Source of the DNA: Methanomassiliicoccales archaeon
GTDB taxonomy: Archaea; Thermoplasmatota; Thermoplasmata; Methanomassiliicoccales; UBA472
Length of the DNA stretch: 64,000 bases
NCBI GenBank assembly: GCA_036504055.1
Contig: DASXVU010000020.1
Span: 1-64,000 of the forward strand
Reading direction: 5' to 3'
The notes beneath the pieces are model-generated. The model did no database searches. It was not told the DNA's origin and was given only the letters and a program-made list of their open reading frames with translations. Each line of letters starts with the position of its first letter. The stretch's first letter is position 1. A program made the translations under genes and the position numbers. This document shows, one piece after another, positions 43,399-52,465 of this stretch.

Positions 43399-44324
43399 GG
43401 TCCCGCCCCCGCCTGCTTCATGATGTCGATGTACACTTCTTCCAGCGACCTCTTCATCCTTCTCGCTTCGGACAGACGGATGCCGCCCTTCACCAATCCC
43501 TCGATCAGGTCCTCTGCCGCCACCGAGTCTGTCGCCACCTCAATGGCTAGGTTCCTTCGGGTGACGCCTCCCTCCCCTACCAGCGCGACCAGGACCGTCT
43601 GCGCCCTTTCGGCAGTGGATTCGTCATTGAAGTTGAACTCCATCATCGGCCTGCTGTACGTGGATCGCATGTTCTCTACCGTGTCGTAGGCTCGGATCGT
43701 GCCGTGCTGAAGGATGGCGATACGGTTGCATACCCTCTGCACCTCATCCAGGTTGTGAGAGTTCAGGAAGACCGTGATCCTCCTCTTCTTGGACATCTCT
43801 TGGATTATGTCCCTCATCAACTTCTGGGCCTCCGGGTCCAGTCCTGAGGACGGCTCATCCAGGAACATGATCTCAGGGTCATGGATCATTGCTCTGGCCA
43901 GGCCGAGACGCTGCTTCATCCCCTTGGAGAACTTGCCTGCCTTCTGGTCCCGCTGTTCGGTCAGCCCCACCAGGTCCAGTTCCTGCTTTATCTTGTTCTC
44001 GATGTCGTCCAAGCCGTACAAACGGGCAAAATACTGCAGATTATCATGGGCGGTCAGGCGGTCATAGACACCGTTCTTCTCCAGAAGCACTCCGACGCGT
44101 TTTCTCAGATCGCCGTCGGTACCCATGTCCTTTCCTTTGATCAGGGCCTCACCGTGGGTGGGCTTGAGAAGCCCAAGCATGATCCTCATGGTCGTGGTCT
44201 TTCCCGCTCCGTTGGGACCGAGGTAACCGAAGATGTCGCCCTCTTCGACCCTGAAACTCACGTTGCTCAAAACCCACCGGTCCTCGAACGATTTGGAAAG
44301 GTCCCTGACCTCGATGATGCTCAA
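43395..44324 (-). CDS. ABC-2 type transporter ATPase
   Basis: 309-residue ATPase subunit with Walker A (GPNGAGKTTT), Q loop, a signature of the form FSKGMKQRLGLARA, Walker B (EIMFLDEPSSGLD) and the switch His in VFLNSHNLDE. A C-terminal ~90-residue extension with VNFND-like beta strands is typical of the exporter subfamily that includes drug and Na+ extrusion ATPases. First gene of the leftward cluster; its promoter region holds a 41-bp-period repeat. Start at ATG/CTCAAA context 44324. Confidence 0.88.
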   Translation of the reverse strand: MSIIEVRDLSKSFEDRWVLSNVSFRVEEGDIFGYLGPNGAGKTTTMRIMLGLLKPTHGEALIKGKDMGTDGDLRKRVGVLLEKNGVYDRLTAHDNLQYFARLYGLDDIENKIKQELDLVGLTEQRDQKAGKFSKGMKQRLGLARAMIHDPEIMFLDEPSSGLDPEAQKLMRDIIQEMSKKRRITVFLNSHNLDEVQRVCNRIAILQHGTIRAYDTVENMRSTYSRPMMEFNFNDESTAERAQTVLVALVGEGGVTRRNLAIEVATDSVAAEDLIEGLVKGGIRLSEARRMKRSLEEVYIDIMKQAGAGP

Positions 44325-44359
44325 ATTACCGCCCCCCTGTCAAACATCTTGGTGATTTC

Positions 44360-44433
44360 TTTCCTCGATAAATGTCTAACGATAAGGATAATCATGACGC
44401 TTTCCTCGATAAACGTCTAAAGATAAGGATGAT
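44360..44433. repeat. Imperfect tandem repeat, period 41 bp
   Basis: Bases 44360-44392 and 44401-44433 match at 30 of 33 positions and share TTTCCTCGATAAA and GATAAGGAT. The units lie upstream of the leftward ABC exporter gene. On the minus strand each contains a TATA-like ATTTATCG or GTTTATCG, so this may be a duplicated promoter or a twin operator. Confidence 0.6.
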
Positions 44434-44527
44434 AGGGTATCATTTAGAGAGGGATATCATGTCCCTCATTCTTCCAGCATTATTCAATATATTTCCACAA
44501 ATGTCTATTGCAACAGAAGTTTGAACA

Positions 44528-44556
44528 CTATAAGAATAATAATGGCCTATAAGAAT
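44528..44556 (+). repeat. Direct decamer repeat before GltB-like gene
   Basis: CTATAAGAAT occurs at 44528-44537 and again at 44547-44556, 19 bp apart (nearly two helical turns), immediately before a TATA-like TTATTTATTT. A dimeric regulator binding site is plausible; alternatively the decamers are tandem TATA elements. Confidence 0.45.
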
Positions 44557-44648
44557 TATTTATTTGTCCATTTTCACCACTGGAAACAAGTTTGAAATAT
44601 TCCGATGCGATTCAGAACCTAGTTAAGGCGTAGCATGGGTGGACATCA

Positions 44649-46268
44649 ATGCAGCAAGTGATCGAGAACGCTAGATCGACGACCGGCACCAAGACGAGGG
44701 TAAGCGACGTCAGTCCGGTCAGTGGAATGTGCCCGATTTGTATAGAGGAATGTGGTGTGCTTTGCGAGGTCGGTAAGTCGGCCTTCCGTGGCAGGGAGGT
44801 TCTTTACCCTATGCCGGAGCATTTCGGCACCAGCACCGCCGCTTCAAACAAGGACTTCGGTCTGGACTATTCTGATTTCCAGATCCTGGCAGAGCTCATC
44901 GGTGCCTATGGAATTGAGGCTAACCCGGACAAGGCTTTCTTCGAGAACGTCAAGATCGAGACGCAGGTCGCGACCCGTTCGAAGAAACCGATCAACCTAA
45001 AGGTCCCGTTCGTCATCGCTGGACTCGGTTCGACAGCGGTCGCCAAGAGGAACTGGGACAGCCTGGCCAAGGGAGCAGCGCTCTCCGGCATCATCGAGAC
45101 AGTGGGAGAGAACGTCTGCGGGATGGACTCCGAATCGACCTACACCAAGGGCAAGGTCGTGAAATCCCCGGACATGGCATACCGTGTGTCTGCCTATCGC
45201 GAGCTCTGGGACGAAAAGTACGGAGATATCGCCGTGCAGACGAACGTTGAGGACCAAAGGGGCGGCGTTGATGATTACGTCCTTTCCAAGCTCGAGGTCA
45301 ACATAATCGAAAGGAAGTGGGGACAGGGTGCCAAGGCCATCGGAGGAGAGGTCAGGCTAGACTCCATCGAAAGGGCGCTCGAGCTCAAGAAGCGCGGATA
45401 TCTGGTGCTCCCGGACCCAGAGGACAAGATGGTGAAGGAGGCGTTCAAGGCCGGAGCCTTCAAGTCCTTTGAGAGGCACAGCCGGGTCGGTTTCCCCGGA
45501 CTGAAGTCGTTCGTCGAGGACGTCGAGTCCCTGAGGGACAAGGGAGCCAAGTACGTGTTCCTGAAGACTGGCGCCTATAGACCGGAGGTCGTCGCCTTTA
45601 CGATGAAGGCCGCCTCGGAGGCCAAGATCGACATGCTCACCTTTGATGGAGCTGGAGGCGGCACCGGCATGTCCCCGGTACCGATGATGAACGAGATGTC
45701 CACACCGACCGTTCACCTGGAGGCCCAAGTCTTGGCATGCGCCCAGATCCTGAAGAAGAAGGGTAAGTTCCTGCCCGACATGGTCATGGCCGGTGGGTTC
45801 GTCAATGAGGGACAGATGTACAAGGCAATGGCGATGAGCAACATCGGCGGCGGCCCATCGATCAAGGCGATCGCGATGGCCCGGGCCCCGATCCTGGCTG
45901 CAATGAAGTCCACGTACTTCGCCAAGATGGCCGAGTCCAAGAGCCTTCCCAAGAGCTTCACCGACATGTACACCTCGGACCCAGCGAACTTCTTCATCAT
46001 GGCGAAGGAGATGGCCAAGGACAAGAGCCTCAAGCTGGGTAAGAACCTCCCATGGGGGGCGGTTGGTCTCCACACCTACCTGGTCGACAGGCTCGGCGTC
46101 GGACTGAAGCAGCTCATGGCCGGATCCAGGAAGTTCAACCTGGAGAACCTGGACCGCTCCGATATTGCCTCCTTGACCCCGTACGCCTCGCAGGTCACTG
46201 GCATAGAGACCTTCGACCAGATGTCGTCAAGGGTCATGCCTGGTATCTTGGAATACTGGGACGAGTGA
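44649..46268 (+). CDS. GltB-like FMN-binding glutamate synthase domain protein
   Basis: 539 residues. The core is the FMN-binding TIM barrel of the glutamate synthase large subunit (DGAGGGTGMSPVPMMNE; MAGGFVNEGQMYKAMAM), but the glutaminase and C-terminal beta-helix domains are missing. A cysteine-rich N-terminus CPICIEECGVLCEVGK could hold an Fe-S cluster, together with barrel cysteines. Archaeal stand-alone proteins of this class are annotated glutamate synthase, but some act as FMN oxidoreductases of unknown substrate. No NADPH-binding partner is adjacent; the nearest GltA/NfnB-like gene is in the hydrogenase operon. Followed by a strong intrinsic terminator. Confidence 0.83.
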   Translation: MQQVIENARSTTGTKTRVSDVSPVSGMCPICIEECGVLCEVGKSAFRGREVLYPMPEHFGTSTAASNKDFGLDYSDFQILAELIGAYGIEANPDKAFFENVKIETQVATRSKKPINLKVPFVIAGLGSTAVAKRNWDSLAKGAALSGIIETVGENVCGMDSESTYTKGKVVKSPDMAYRVSAYRELWDEKYGDIAVQTNVEDQRGGVDDYVLSKLEVNIIERKWGQGAKAIGGEVRLDSIERALELKKRGYLVLPDPEDKMVKEAFKAGAFKSFERHSRVGFPGLKSFVEDVESLRDKGAKYVFLKTGAYRPEVVAFTMKAASEAKIDMLTFDGAGGGTGMSPVPMMNEMSTPTVHLEAQVLACAQILKKKGKFLPDMVMAGGFVNEGQMYKAMAMSNIGGGPSIKAIAMARAPILAAMKSTYFAKMAESKSLPKSFTDMYTSDPANFFIMAKEMAKDKSLKLGKNLPWGAVGLHTYLVDRLGVGLKQLMAGSRKFNLENLDRSDIASLTPYASQVTGIETFDQMSSRVMPGILEYWDE

Positions 46269-46277
46269 ACCAATATG

Positions 46278-46308
46278 AAGGCCGGAGGGACCGGCCTTCC
46301 TTTTTTTT
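46278..46308 (+). terminator. Intrinsic-type terminator after GltB-like gene
   Basis: AAGGCCGG at 46278-46285 pairs perfectly with CCGGCCTT at 46291-46298 (loop AGGGA), and eight T follow at 46301-46308. It starts 10 nt after the stop codon. This is the clearest hairpin-plus-T-run terminator in the window. Confidence 0.85.
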
Positions 46309-46504
46309 CTTGAATGAGGACGTTCTCGTAGGATATCCCTATGAGAAAAAATAGATAATGGACAATTTATTAGCGGGATGGTTTATCCATCCAACCCTTT
46401 TAGAGCCAGATGTACAAATTTGTGTCCTGTTTAATGCGATCGAAACATCCAATTGGGGTCAAAAACTGGAAAAGCATTAATATCGACTAACGCATTGACT
46501 TTTT

Positions 46505-46665
46505 CAACCGGCTCATGGAAAATGAGCTGGAATAAATTAGGGGAACGAAATAGCGGACTTTCTTAGGAGGAGAGGATCGCATAGGAGCGGTGAGCCACCG
46601 GCCCAACGAACTCCAAACGGTTTCAAAACCAAGGTATGGGGTCAATGAATGACCTCTACCTTTTT
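46505..46665 (+). ncRNA. Candidate structured non-coding RNA, unknown class
   Basis: A ~160-nt intergenic segment with the parts of an independent RNA gene. A TATA-like ATTAATAT at ~46477-46484 sits ~25 nt before the proposed 5' end. Hairpins: 46508-46516 with 46522-46530 (9 bp, one G-U); GGAG 46584-46587 with CTCC 46611-46614 enclosing CGGTG/CACCG at 46588-46600; GGTT/AACC at 46619-46630; and a 13-bp terminal stem at 46631-46662 with one bulge running into TTTTT at 46661-46665. No open frame explains it. It does not match tRNA, SRP RNA, RNase P RNA or a riboswitch class I know. The next gene starts ~90 nt downstream with its own TATA-like box. Confidence 0.5.
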
Positions 46666-46755
46666 AGAAATAATATGGACGCTCCCAATTTGGAATTCAT
46701 CCAGAGTACATAGGTTATTTTAATCATGGCATGAATCTTCCTTCAGTGGTCGTTC

Positions 46756-48861
46756 ATGGAGCCCAAGCCGAAATTCTCCAACCATCTTGTGCACGAGAAG
46801 AGTCCCTATCTGATCATGCATTCACATAACCCGGTTGATTGGTATCCCTGGGGAGAGGCAGCTTTCACCGAAGCGAAGCGAACCGGAAAACCGGTCTTCC
46901 TCTCCATCGGTTATTCCGCCTGTCACTGGTGTCATGTCATGGAGAGGGAGTCGTTCGAAGATGAGGATGTGGCCAAGGCATTGAACGAAGGTTACGTGTC
47001 CATCAAGGTGGATAGGGAAGAGCGTCCGGACATCGATGAGCTATACATGAAGGCATGTCAGGCCATGACCGGAGGGGGAGGTTGGCCGTTGACCATCGTG
47101 ATGACGCCGGAGAAGATACCTTTCTTCGCCGCCACCTATATCCCTCGGAACGGCCAATTCGGCATGTCGGACATCATCACCGTGCTCAACGCCATCTCGA
47201 CCGCCTGGAAAGAAGAACAGGGAGAGATCCGATCGATCACCTCTACCATAATGAGGGACATAGCGGCGATGCAGATCGTCAGGCCGGGCGAACCGAGCTT
47301 AAGATATCTGGACGACGCATTTCAAGGTCTGAAGAAGACCTATGAGGAGAAGTTCGGCGGATTCGAGAAGTCACCAAAGTTCCCCATCCCCCACAAGGTC
47401 ATGTTCCTCCTTCGGTACTGGAATGACACCGGCAAAGATGACGCTTTGAAGATGGCCGATTGGACCCTCACCAATATGATGCTCGGAGGGATCCATGACC
47501 ACATAGGAGGAGGATTCCATCGGTATTCCACCGACGGACAATGGATATTGCCTCACTTCGAAAAGATGCTTTATGACCAGGCCCTGATCTGCATGGCCTA
47601 TACTGAGGCGTACCTGGCCACCGGCAAGGATGATTTCAGGAAGGTGGCGGAAGGTATAGTCGAGTATGTTCTGAGGGACCTGGTCTCGGACAGAGGGGCG
47701 TTCTGCGCTTCCGAGGATGCGGACAGCGAGGGCGTGGAGGGCAAGTTCTACACATGGACCAGCATCGAGATCGAGGAGGTGCTCAAGGACCTGAATCCCG
47801 AGGTCTTCATGGCATGCTTTGACGTCCACCCCGAGGGGACCATCGGTTCTGGCAGGGAAGGGGACAGCGATCGAAACCTCCTGCACCTAGTGGCAGACCT
47901 CGCCACCCTGGCCTCCAAGTTCGAGATGAGCCCGGCGCAATTGGATGATTATCTAAGCTCATGCATGGAACGTTTGAGAAGGGTCCGTGAGATGCGTATC
48001 CGTCCAGCCCGCGATGACAAGGTCCTTACGGATTGGAACGGGCTCATGATCGCCGCCTTGGCTAAAGCGGGTAGAGCATTCGATGAGGAGCGTTACCTGC
48101 AGGCGGCAAAGAGGGCGGTGGATTCGATAGAAGGATTCTTGGCGTCGCCGGAGGGCGGCCTATACCACATGTATCGGGACGGTGAGGCCAGGGTGAACGG
48201 CATGCTCTCTGACCATGCCTATTACATCTGGGGGCTCCTGGAGCTTTATCAGGCCACCTTCGAGTATCGATATTTGAACAGAGCGGTCGAATATACCAGG
48301 AGGACCATCGATCTGTTCGGTGACGATAGCGGAGGATTCTACAACTCCATGGCCAAGGACGATCTGGTCATCCTGAGCAAGGAGATCTCGGATGGGGCCA
48401 TGCCTTCGGCGAATTCGGTGATGGTCTATGACCTGGCTATGCTGTCGACGATGATCGATGACCGGAGGATGAAGGAGGCGGCGATGGCCTCCGCCAAATA
48501 CTATGACTTTTACCTTTCCAAGGTACCGGACGCGCTGTCGTTCTTCATGATGGGTCTGAGGATGCTGCTGAGACCGGCCGAGGAGTTGGTCATCGCCGGC
48601 GACCCTATGGACGAACGCACAAGTGCGATGGTCGGGGCTACCAACTCGATCTTCCATCCGTATACAGTCATGATGCTGAATCCAATGCGGGAAGGAAAGA
48701 TGCCCGAGTGCAAGAACCTCTCCAGCCTGAATGATAAGACTCCGATTGGCGGAAAGGCCACTGCCTACCTTTGCCGGAATGGGAGCTGTCTCAAGCCCAT
48801 TCAGGATCTTGACGAGCTCATGGATGCGTTGAGAGCGGCGGTCAAGCCTCATCAGGTGTGA
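46756..48861 (+). CDS. YyaL/SSP411-type thioredoxin-domain and glycosidase-like protein (DUF255)
   Basis: 701 residues. An N-terminal DUF255 thioredoxin-fold domain opens with [18 protein letters not shown] and has the redox motif CHWCHVM near residue 60, then [12 protein letters not shown]. An (alpha/alpha)6 barrel follows, as in N-acylglucosamine epimerase-like proteins ([22 protein letters not shown]). The family is widely conserved but its reaction is not established. Usual length is ~680-700, so this copy is complete. A TATA-like TTATTTTAATC lies at ~46711-46722. Its 3' end overlaps the convergent EcfS gene by 20 bp. Confidence 0.9.
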   Translation: MEPKPKFSNHLVHEKSPYLIMHSHNPVDWYPWGEAAFTEAKRTGKPVFLSIGYSACHWCHVMERESFEDEDVAKALNEGYVSIKVDREERPDIDELYMKACQAMTGGGGWPLTIVMTPEKIPFFAATYIPRNGQFGMSDIITVLNAISTAWKEEQGEIRSITSTIMRDIAAMQIVRPGEPSLRYLDDAFQGLKKTYEEKFGGFEKSPKFPIPHKVMFLLRYWNDTGKDDALKMADWTLTNMMLGGIHDHIGGGFHRYSTDGQWILPHFEKMLYDQALICMAYTEAYLATGKDDFRKVAEGIVEYVLRDLVSDRGAFCASEDADSEGVEGKFYTWTSIEIEEVLKDLNPEVFMACFDVHPEGTIGSGREGDSDRNLLHLVADLATLASKFEMSPAQLDDYLSSCMERLRRVREMRIRPARDDKVLTDWNGLMIAALAKAGRAFDEERYLQAAKRAVDSIEGFLASPEGGLYHMYRDGEARVNGMLSDHAYYIWGLLELYQATFEYRYLNRAVEYTRRTIDLFGDDSGGFYNSMAKDDLVILSKEISDGAMPSANSVMVYDLAMLSTMIDDRRMKEAAMASAKYYDFYLSKVPDALSFFMMGLRMLLRPAEELVIAGDPMDERTSAMVGATNSIFHPYTVMMLNPMREGKMPECKNLSSLNDKTPIGGKATAYLCRNGSCLKPIQDLDELMDALRAAVKPHQV

Positions 48862-49624
48862 CCACCGATGCCGGCGGCCTATCGACGTAGGTCACCTGGA
48901 ACCGTGACTGGAACCGGCGGAATGCGCGCATGACCGGCTTTGCCAGAGCAAAAGTGAAGACCACATTGCCGCCCGAATGCAATAATCCGAAAGGCAGGCC
49001 TGCACCGAATATGAACAAGAACTTCTCCGGGTCCAGATTATACAGCCAGACCCAACTGCTGAAATCGAGCAGTTCGTTGTACATCCAGCCGAGCATGAAG
49101 CAGAGGATGGCCATCTTGACAACGCTCACCTCCTTGCTCTTTTTTCCGATGAGGCCGGAGACAAATCCCACCAAACCCCAACCGGCCATCTGCCATATCG
49201 CCCAGGGGCCCATCCCGAGGAACAGGTTGGAAATGATCGCCGTCGTGCCGCCGACCATGAACCCGGCCAACGGTCCGAAGACCAAGCCGACCGCCATGAT
49301 CAGGAAGGTGCACGGCTGAACGTTCGGGATGGCTGCGAATGGGATGCGCGATGCCGCGATGATGGCGCCGAGTATCCCGATCAAGGCCACTTCCTTCGAG
49401 CTAACAGCGGTTTCCTCGAAGCGGCCAAAGAACGTTATTAGGAGGAGCAGCATGAAGGCGTTCGTGAGCAATGCCGCATAGGTCTTCAGGTCCGATGAGT
49501 CCACGAACGTGAGATAGAGTATGAACGCCGCTACGGTTATGGTCGCCACGGTCGGGACCAATGACATGTAGGTAATCCGCGAATGCGTCTTAACTCTCAC
49601 GGTATCCATGGTATCGGTCTCCAT
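48842..49624 (-). CDS. ECF transporter S component (putative corrinoid-specific)
   Basis: 260 residues with about seven membrane helices. The membrane-embedded binding subunit shows the S-component pattern [13 protein letters not shown]-like (here [19 protein letters not shown]), [39 protein letters not shown]. That pattern recalls the cobalamin-type S components more than the riboflavin or biotin types, a memory-based assignment I cannot test here. Last gene of the DUF4430-EcfT-EcfAA'-EcfS operon, starting 1 bp after the ATPase stop. The substrate is inferred from the transcobalamin-like DUF4430 partners. Confidence 0.78.
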   Translation of the reverse strand: METDTMDTVRVKTHSRITYMSLVPTVATITVAAFILYLTFVDSSDLKTYAALLTNAFMLLLLITFFGRFEETAVSSKEVALIGILGAIIAASRIPFAAIPNVQPCTFLIMAVGLVFGPLAGFMVGGTTAIISNLFLGMGPWAIWQMAGWGLVGFVSGLIGKKSKEVSVVKMAILCFMLGWMYNELLDFSSWVWLYNLDPEKFLFIFGAGLPFGLLHSGGNVVFTFALAKPVMRAFRRFQSRFQVTYVDRPPASVVTPDEA

Positions 49625-49625
49625 C

Positions 49626-51086
49626 TCAGACCACCCCTAGCTCTTCTTTGGCGATGGCCATCATATCGTCCAGGGATATCTCCGTCAGGCACCCGTCCTT
49701 CAGTCGGAGAACCCGGCTGGAATATTCCGCAATGAACCGGTAGTCATGGGTCACCAGGATGGTGGTCTGACCCTCCGCACGAAGCTTCTCCAGGATATCG
49801 CCCAGTTTGGCCTTGTTCCATTGGTCAAGCCCTCTCGTGGGCTCGTCCAGTATCAGGACCTTGGGCTTGGCGACAAGGATCGAGGCCAGGGCGGCCCTCT
49901 CCCTCTCACCGCAGCTCAGGTCCCGGGGGAACCTCTTCAGGTACCGCTCCAGATCCAGTATCCTGAGCGCCCAGTGGATCCTCTCGTCCCACTCCTTCTC
50001 ATCGATCTTGAGGTTTCTGAGGGTGAACTGGAGTTCCGCCTCGAGCGATTCCTCGAACAGGTAATCGTTAGGATTCTGCCCCAGATAGCCAATGGTCTTG
50101 GCGATCGATGCGGACGTCAGACCGGAGATGCTTTTACCGTTGACCTTTACATCACCGGTCCTCGGTCTCAGCAGCCCATTGAGGTTCTTCATCAGGGTGG
50201 ACTTGCCGCTCCCGTTATCACCGGTGATGGAGACCAGTTCGCCAGTCTTGACCTTCAATCCCAAGCACTTTAGCACCTCTCTTCCTTCATATCCGAAGCT
50301 GATGTTATCCGCCTCGATTATGTCGGGTTTATCGTCGGGGATCGCCACATTGCGGCTCTCTGGCGCGTTCAAAAGGCCTATGCCCTTCATGTAATCCACC
50401 ATCTCGTCCCGTGGCCCGTCCTTGACGATGGAACCCTGGTCCATGACGATTATCCGGTCGGGATAATCGATGCAGCGCTCGACCCGGTGCTCAACCAGTA
50501 TGACCGATATCCCCAGTTCGCGGTTCATCTGCTTAAGGAACTCCAGGAACAGCACGGCGTTGTCCCCGTCCAGCTGCGATGTGGGTTCGTCCAGCACGAT
50601 GTACTTCGGTCGCATGGCCAGGATGGATGCCATGGCCACCTTCTGCTTCTCCCCTCCGCTCAGTTCCGGAATGAACCGGGTCAGGAATTGTTTCAGGTCC
50701 AGGTACTCGGAGTATTGAAGGACCCTTTCCCTCATGGTCTCGGTGGGGACGCACATGTTCTCCATGCCGAATGCCATCTCATTCTCCACATTGGTCATGA
50801 CCAACTGGTTCTCGGGGTCCTGGAACACCATGCCTACCAAGTTCGCGTAGTCACAGGGGGAATGGTCTCTCGTGTCCATGCCGTCGACGACCACATGGCC
50901 TGACATCCTCCCGCCATAGAAATGAGGGATGAGCCCGTTCAGGGCACGGCAGAGGGTGGACTTGCCGCAGCCCGACCTCCCCAGCACCAGGATGAACTCG
51001 CCTTCCTTTATCTTAAGATTGACGTCGTTCAATGAATTGGCGTTCGCACCGACATACTGGAATGAGAGCCGTTCCACCTCGATCAT
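49626..51086 (-). CDS. Fused ECF transporter ATPase (EcfA-EcfA')
   Basis: 486 residues, two complete ABC ATPase domains in one chain. Domain 1 has Walker A GRSGCGKST, signature LSGGEKQKVAMAS and Walker B YIVLDEPTSQLD. Domain 2 has GDNGSGKST, signature LSCGERERAALAS and VLILDEPTRGLD. Each has a switch His (VEHR, VTHD). Energy-coupling-factor importers use two ATPases as a heterodimer; fusion is common in archaea. Start ATG overlaps the EcfT stop (ATGA). Drives import by the S component encoded next. Confidence 0.92.
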   Translation of the reverse strand: MIEVERLSFQYVGANANSLNDVNLKIKEGEFILVLGRSGCGKSTLCRALNGLIPHFYGGRMSGHVVVDGMDTRDHSPCDYANLVGMVFQDPENQLVMTNVENEMAFGMENMCVPTETMRERVLQYSEYLDLKQFLTRFIPELSGGEKQKVAMASILAMRPKYIVLDEPTSQLDGDNAVLFLEFLKQMNRELGISVILVEHRVERCIDYPDRIIVMDQGSIVKDGPRDEMVDYMKGIGLLNAPESRNVAIPDDKPDIIEADNISFGYEGREVLKCLGLKVKTGELVSITGDNGSGKSTLMKNLNGLLRPRTGDVKVNGKSISGLTSASIAKTIGYLGQNPNDYLFEESLEAELQFTLRNLKIDEKEWDERIHWALRILDLERYLKRFPRDLSCGERERAALASILVAKPKVLILDEPTRGLDQWNKAKLGDILEKLRAEGQTTILVTHDYRFIAEYSSRVLRLKDGCLTEISLDDMMAIAKEELGVV

Positions 51087-51949
51087 TTCCTTCCCCCCAG
51101 GAATATCGGCGAAAGCAATAGCAGGATGACGCCGATGATCTCGAAGTCCAGCAAGGACGGGCTCGTCATCTCACCGGCAAGATAATCGACGTGGCCATGT
51201 CCGACTATGAACATCGCCACGGCGAAGAACATCGCCGCAACGAACGATATCACCATCGCGATCTCGCGGGTCGTTATCCTGGCGATGATATAGGACGTTC
51301 TTTTGCCCGATCCGAACCCTCGCGCTTCCATCGCCTCGGATATCCCGACGGACCTCTCAAGAGAGTTCATCAACAGGGGCATTACGACCGGGGACCGGGC
51401 CTGGGCTTTCTTGAGAGCCCCACCCTCGTCGAACTCCACACCCCTGACCCGCATGGCGTCCATGATGTTCTTCGAATCGGTCGCGATGGTGGGGTACATC
51501 CTAGTGGCCAAGGAGAACGAGGTTGTCGTCTTGTGGCCGAATCTTGACATGGCGCGGAGAGCCTCGTCCGGATGCACGATGAAGGCGAGCAATGAGAACG
51601 ATCCCACGGCCACGAACAGCCTGAAGCACATGCTGGTCGCGAACCAGATCGATTCCGAGGTGATCCTGATTATTCCATAGGTGAAGACCACATCATAGCC
51701 CTGAGGGATTAGGAGATTGAAGAGGAAGACGAAAGGAATCATGTATGCGGTATACTTCAGCAACGAGAGCGTGGACCGGAGCACTCTGCCCGCCACCGCC
51801 ACCAATAGTATGAAGAGGAACAGGATCGCCAAGTAGAAGATGTCCGAAAGGAGCACGGACATAACGAACATCGCCGCTACGAACACGATCTTGGGTCGGG
51901 CATCCAGCTTGTGGATCCTCGAGTTGGTGTCCTTGTATGGGAATATCAT
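51083..51949 (-). CDS. ECF transporter T component (EcfT)
   Basis: 288-residue scaffold subunit that links the ATPases to S components. It has five or six hydrophobic segments and the cytoplasmic coupling-helix motif EAMEARGFGSGKR (Ala-Arg-Gly), with a related first motif near MDAMRVRGVEFDEGG. Both are diagnostic of EcfT. Start ATG at 51947-51949 overlaps the stop of the DUF4430 gene (ATGA), and its end overlaps the ATPase gene, so all are translated together. Confidence 0.92.
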   Translation of the reverse strand: MIFPYKDTNSRIHKLDARPKIVFVAAMFVMSVLLSDIFYLAILFLFILLVAVAGRVLRSTLSLLKYTAYMIPFVFLFNLLIPQGYDVVFTYGIIRITSESIWFATSMCFRLFVAVGSFSLLAFIVHPDEALRAMSRFGHKTTTSFSLATRMYPTIATDSKNIMDAMRVRGVEFDEGGALKKAQARSPVVMPLLMNSLERSVGISEAMEARGFGSGKRTSYIIARITTREIAMVISFVAAMFFAVAMFIVGHGHVDYLAGEMTSPSLLDFEIIGVILLLLSPIFLGGRK

Positions 51950-52455
51950 GTGAGATTACCTGACAGCTCCATGAACTTCCAGTACACTCGGTCTCCATCG
52001 TTCAATGTTGTCTTGTCGCATGCGACCGTTCCATAGACATCGTTAACATAGAACTGCCAACCCCGTCCAGGCCTCTCGGTGTTCACCCCATCGATCCTCT
52101 CGATGATCGTTCCCATGGCGACGTACTGTTGCCTGACCACGGCGAAGTCTCCCTTGCCCGCACATTCCATCAGAAGGTCCATGACGTTGTCTGAGAACGT
52201 CATGTTCTTGAAGACGAAGATGGTGGTGCCGTTACCGCTCGCATGGGTCTCATAGGTCCAGACCCCGCTGGAATTGGTCCAGGTGGTCACGTTGTTCCGG
52301 AAATGGTTCGTGGGGGCATCGGAGAAATCGATGGTCATGGTGGCGGTCTTGTTCTTGGCTCCGCTGCTGTTGCCGGGGAACAGTCCCATTCCGCTTACCA
52401 GCACCACGGCCACCAATACGACGACGATGATCGCCACCAGTGTCGATTTTTTCAT
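51946..52455 (-). CDS. Secreted/anchored DUF4430 (transcobalamin-like) protein
   Basis: 169 residues. An N-terminal signal-anchor (about residues 5-24) precedes an extracytoplasmic domain that ends in GWQFYVNDVYGTVACDKTTLNDGDRVYWKF. That block is typical of DUF4430, the fold shared with the beta domain of transcobalamin and intrinsic factor, which cups cobalamin. In this operon it probably presents ligand to the ECF importer. The signal has no Cys at a lipobox position, so it is likely an uncleaved anchor. The fold relation is family knowledge; corrinoid binding is inference. Confidence 0.75.
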   Translation of the reverse strand: MKKSTLVAIIVVVLVAVVLVSGMGLFPGNSSGAKNKTATMTIDFSDAPTNHFRNNVTTWTNSSGVWTYETHASGNGTTIFVFKNMTFSDNVMDLLMECAGKGDFAVVRQQYVAMGTIIERIDGVNTERPGRGWQFYVNDVYGTVACDKTTLNDGDRVYWKFMELSGNLT

Positions 52456-52465
52456 CTTGTATCCC

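Larger units (their letters stand above)
44325..44648. promoter_or_regulatory. Divergent promoter region, ABC exporter / GltB-like gene
   Basis: 324 bp with no gene. Besides the two repeats listed separately, a TATA-like TTATTTATTT lies at about 44556-44565, ~85 nt before the rightward ATG. Leftward, ATTTATCG-type AT-rich motifs occur in each copy of the 41-bp-period repeat. Confidence 0.5.

Noticed and set aside
46505-46665. Candidate ncRNA as RNase P RNA, SRP RNA or a known riboswitch
   Set aside because: The conserved cores of those RNAs are not visible, and the segment ends in a terminator ~90 nt before the next gene, which has its own promoter-like box.
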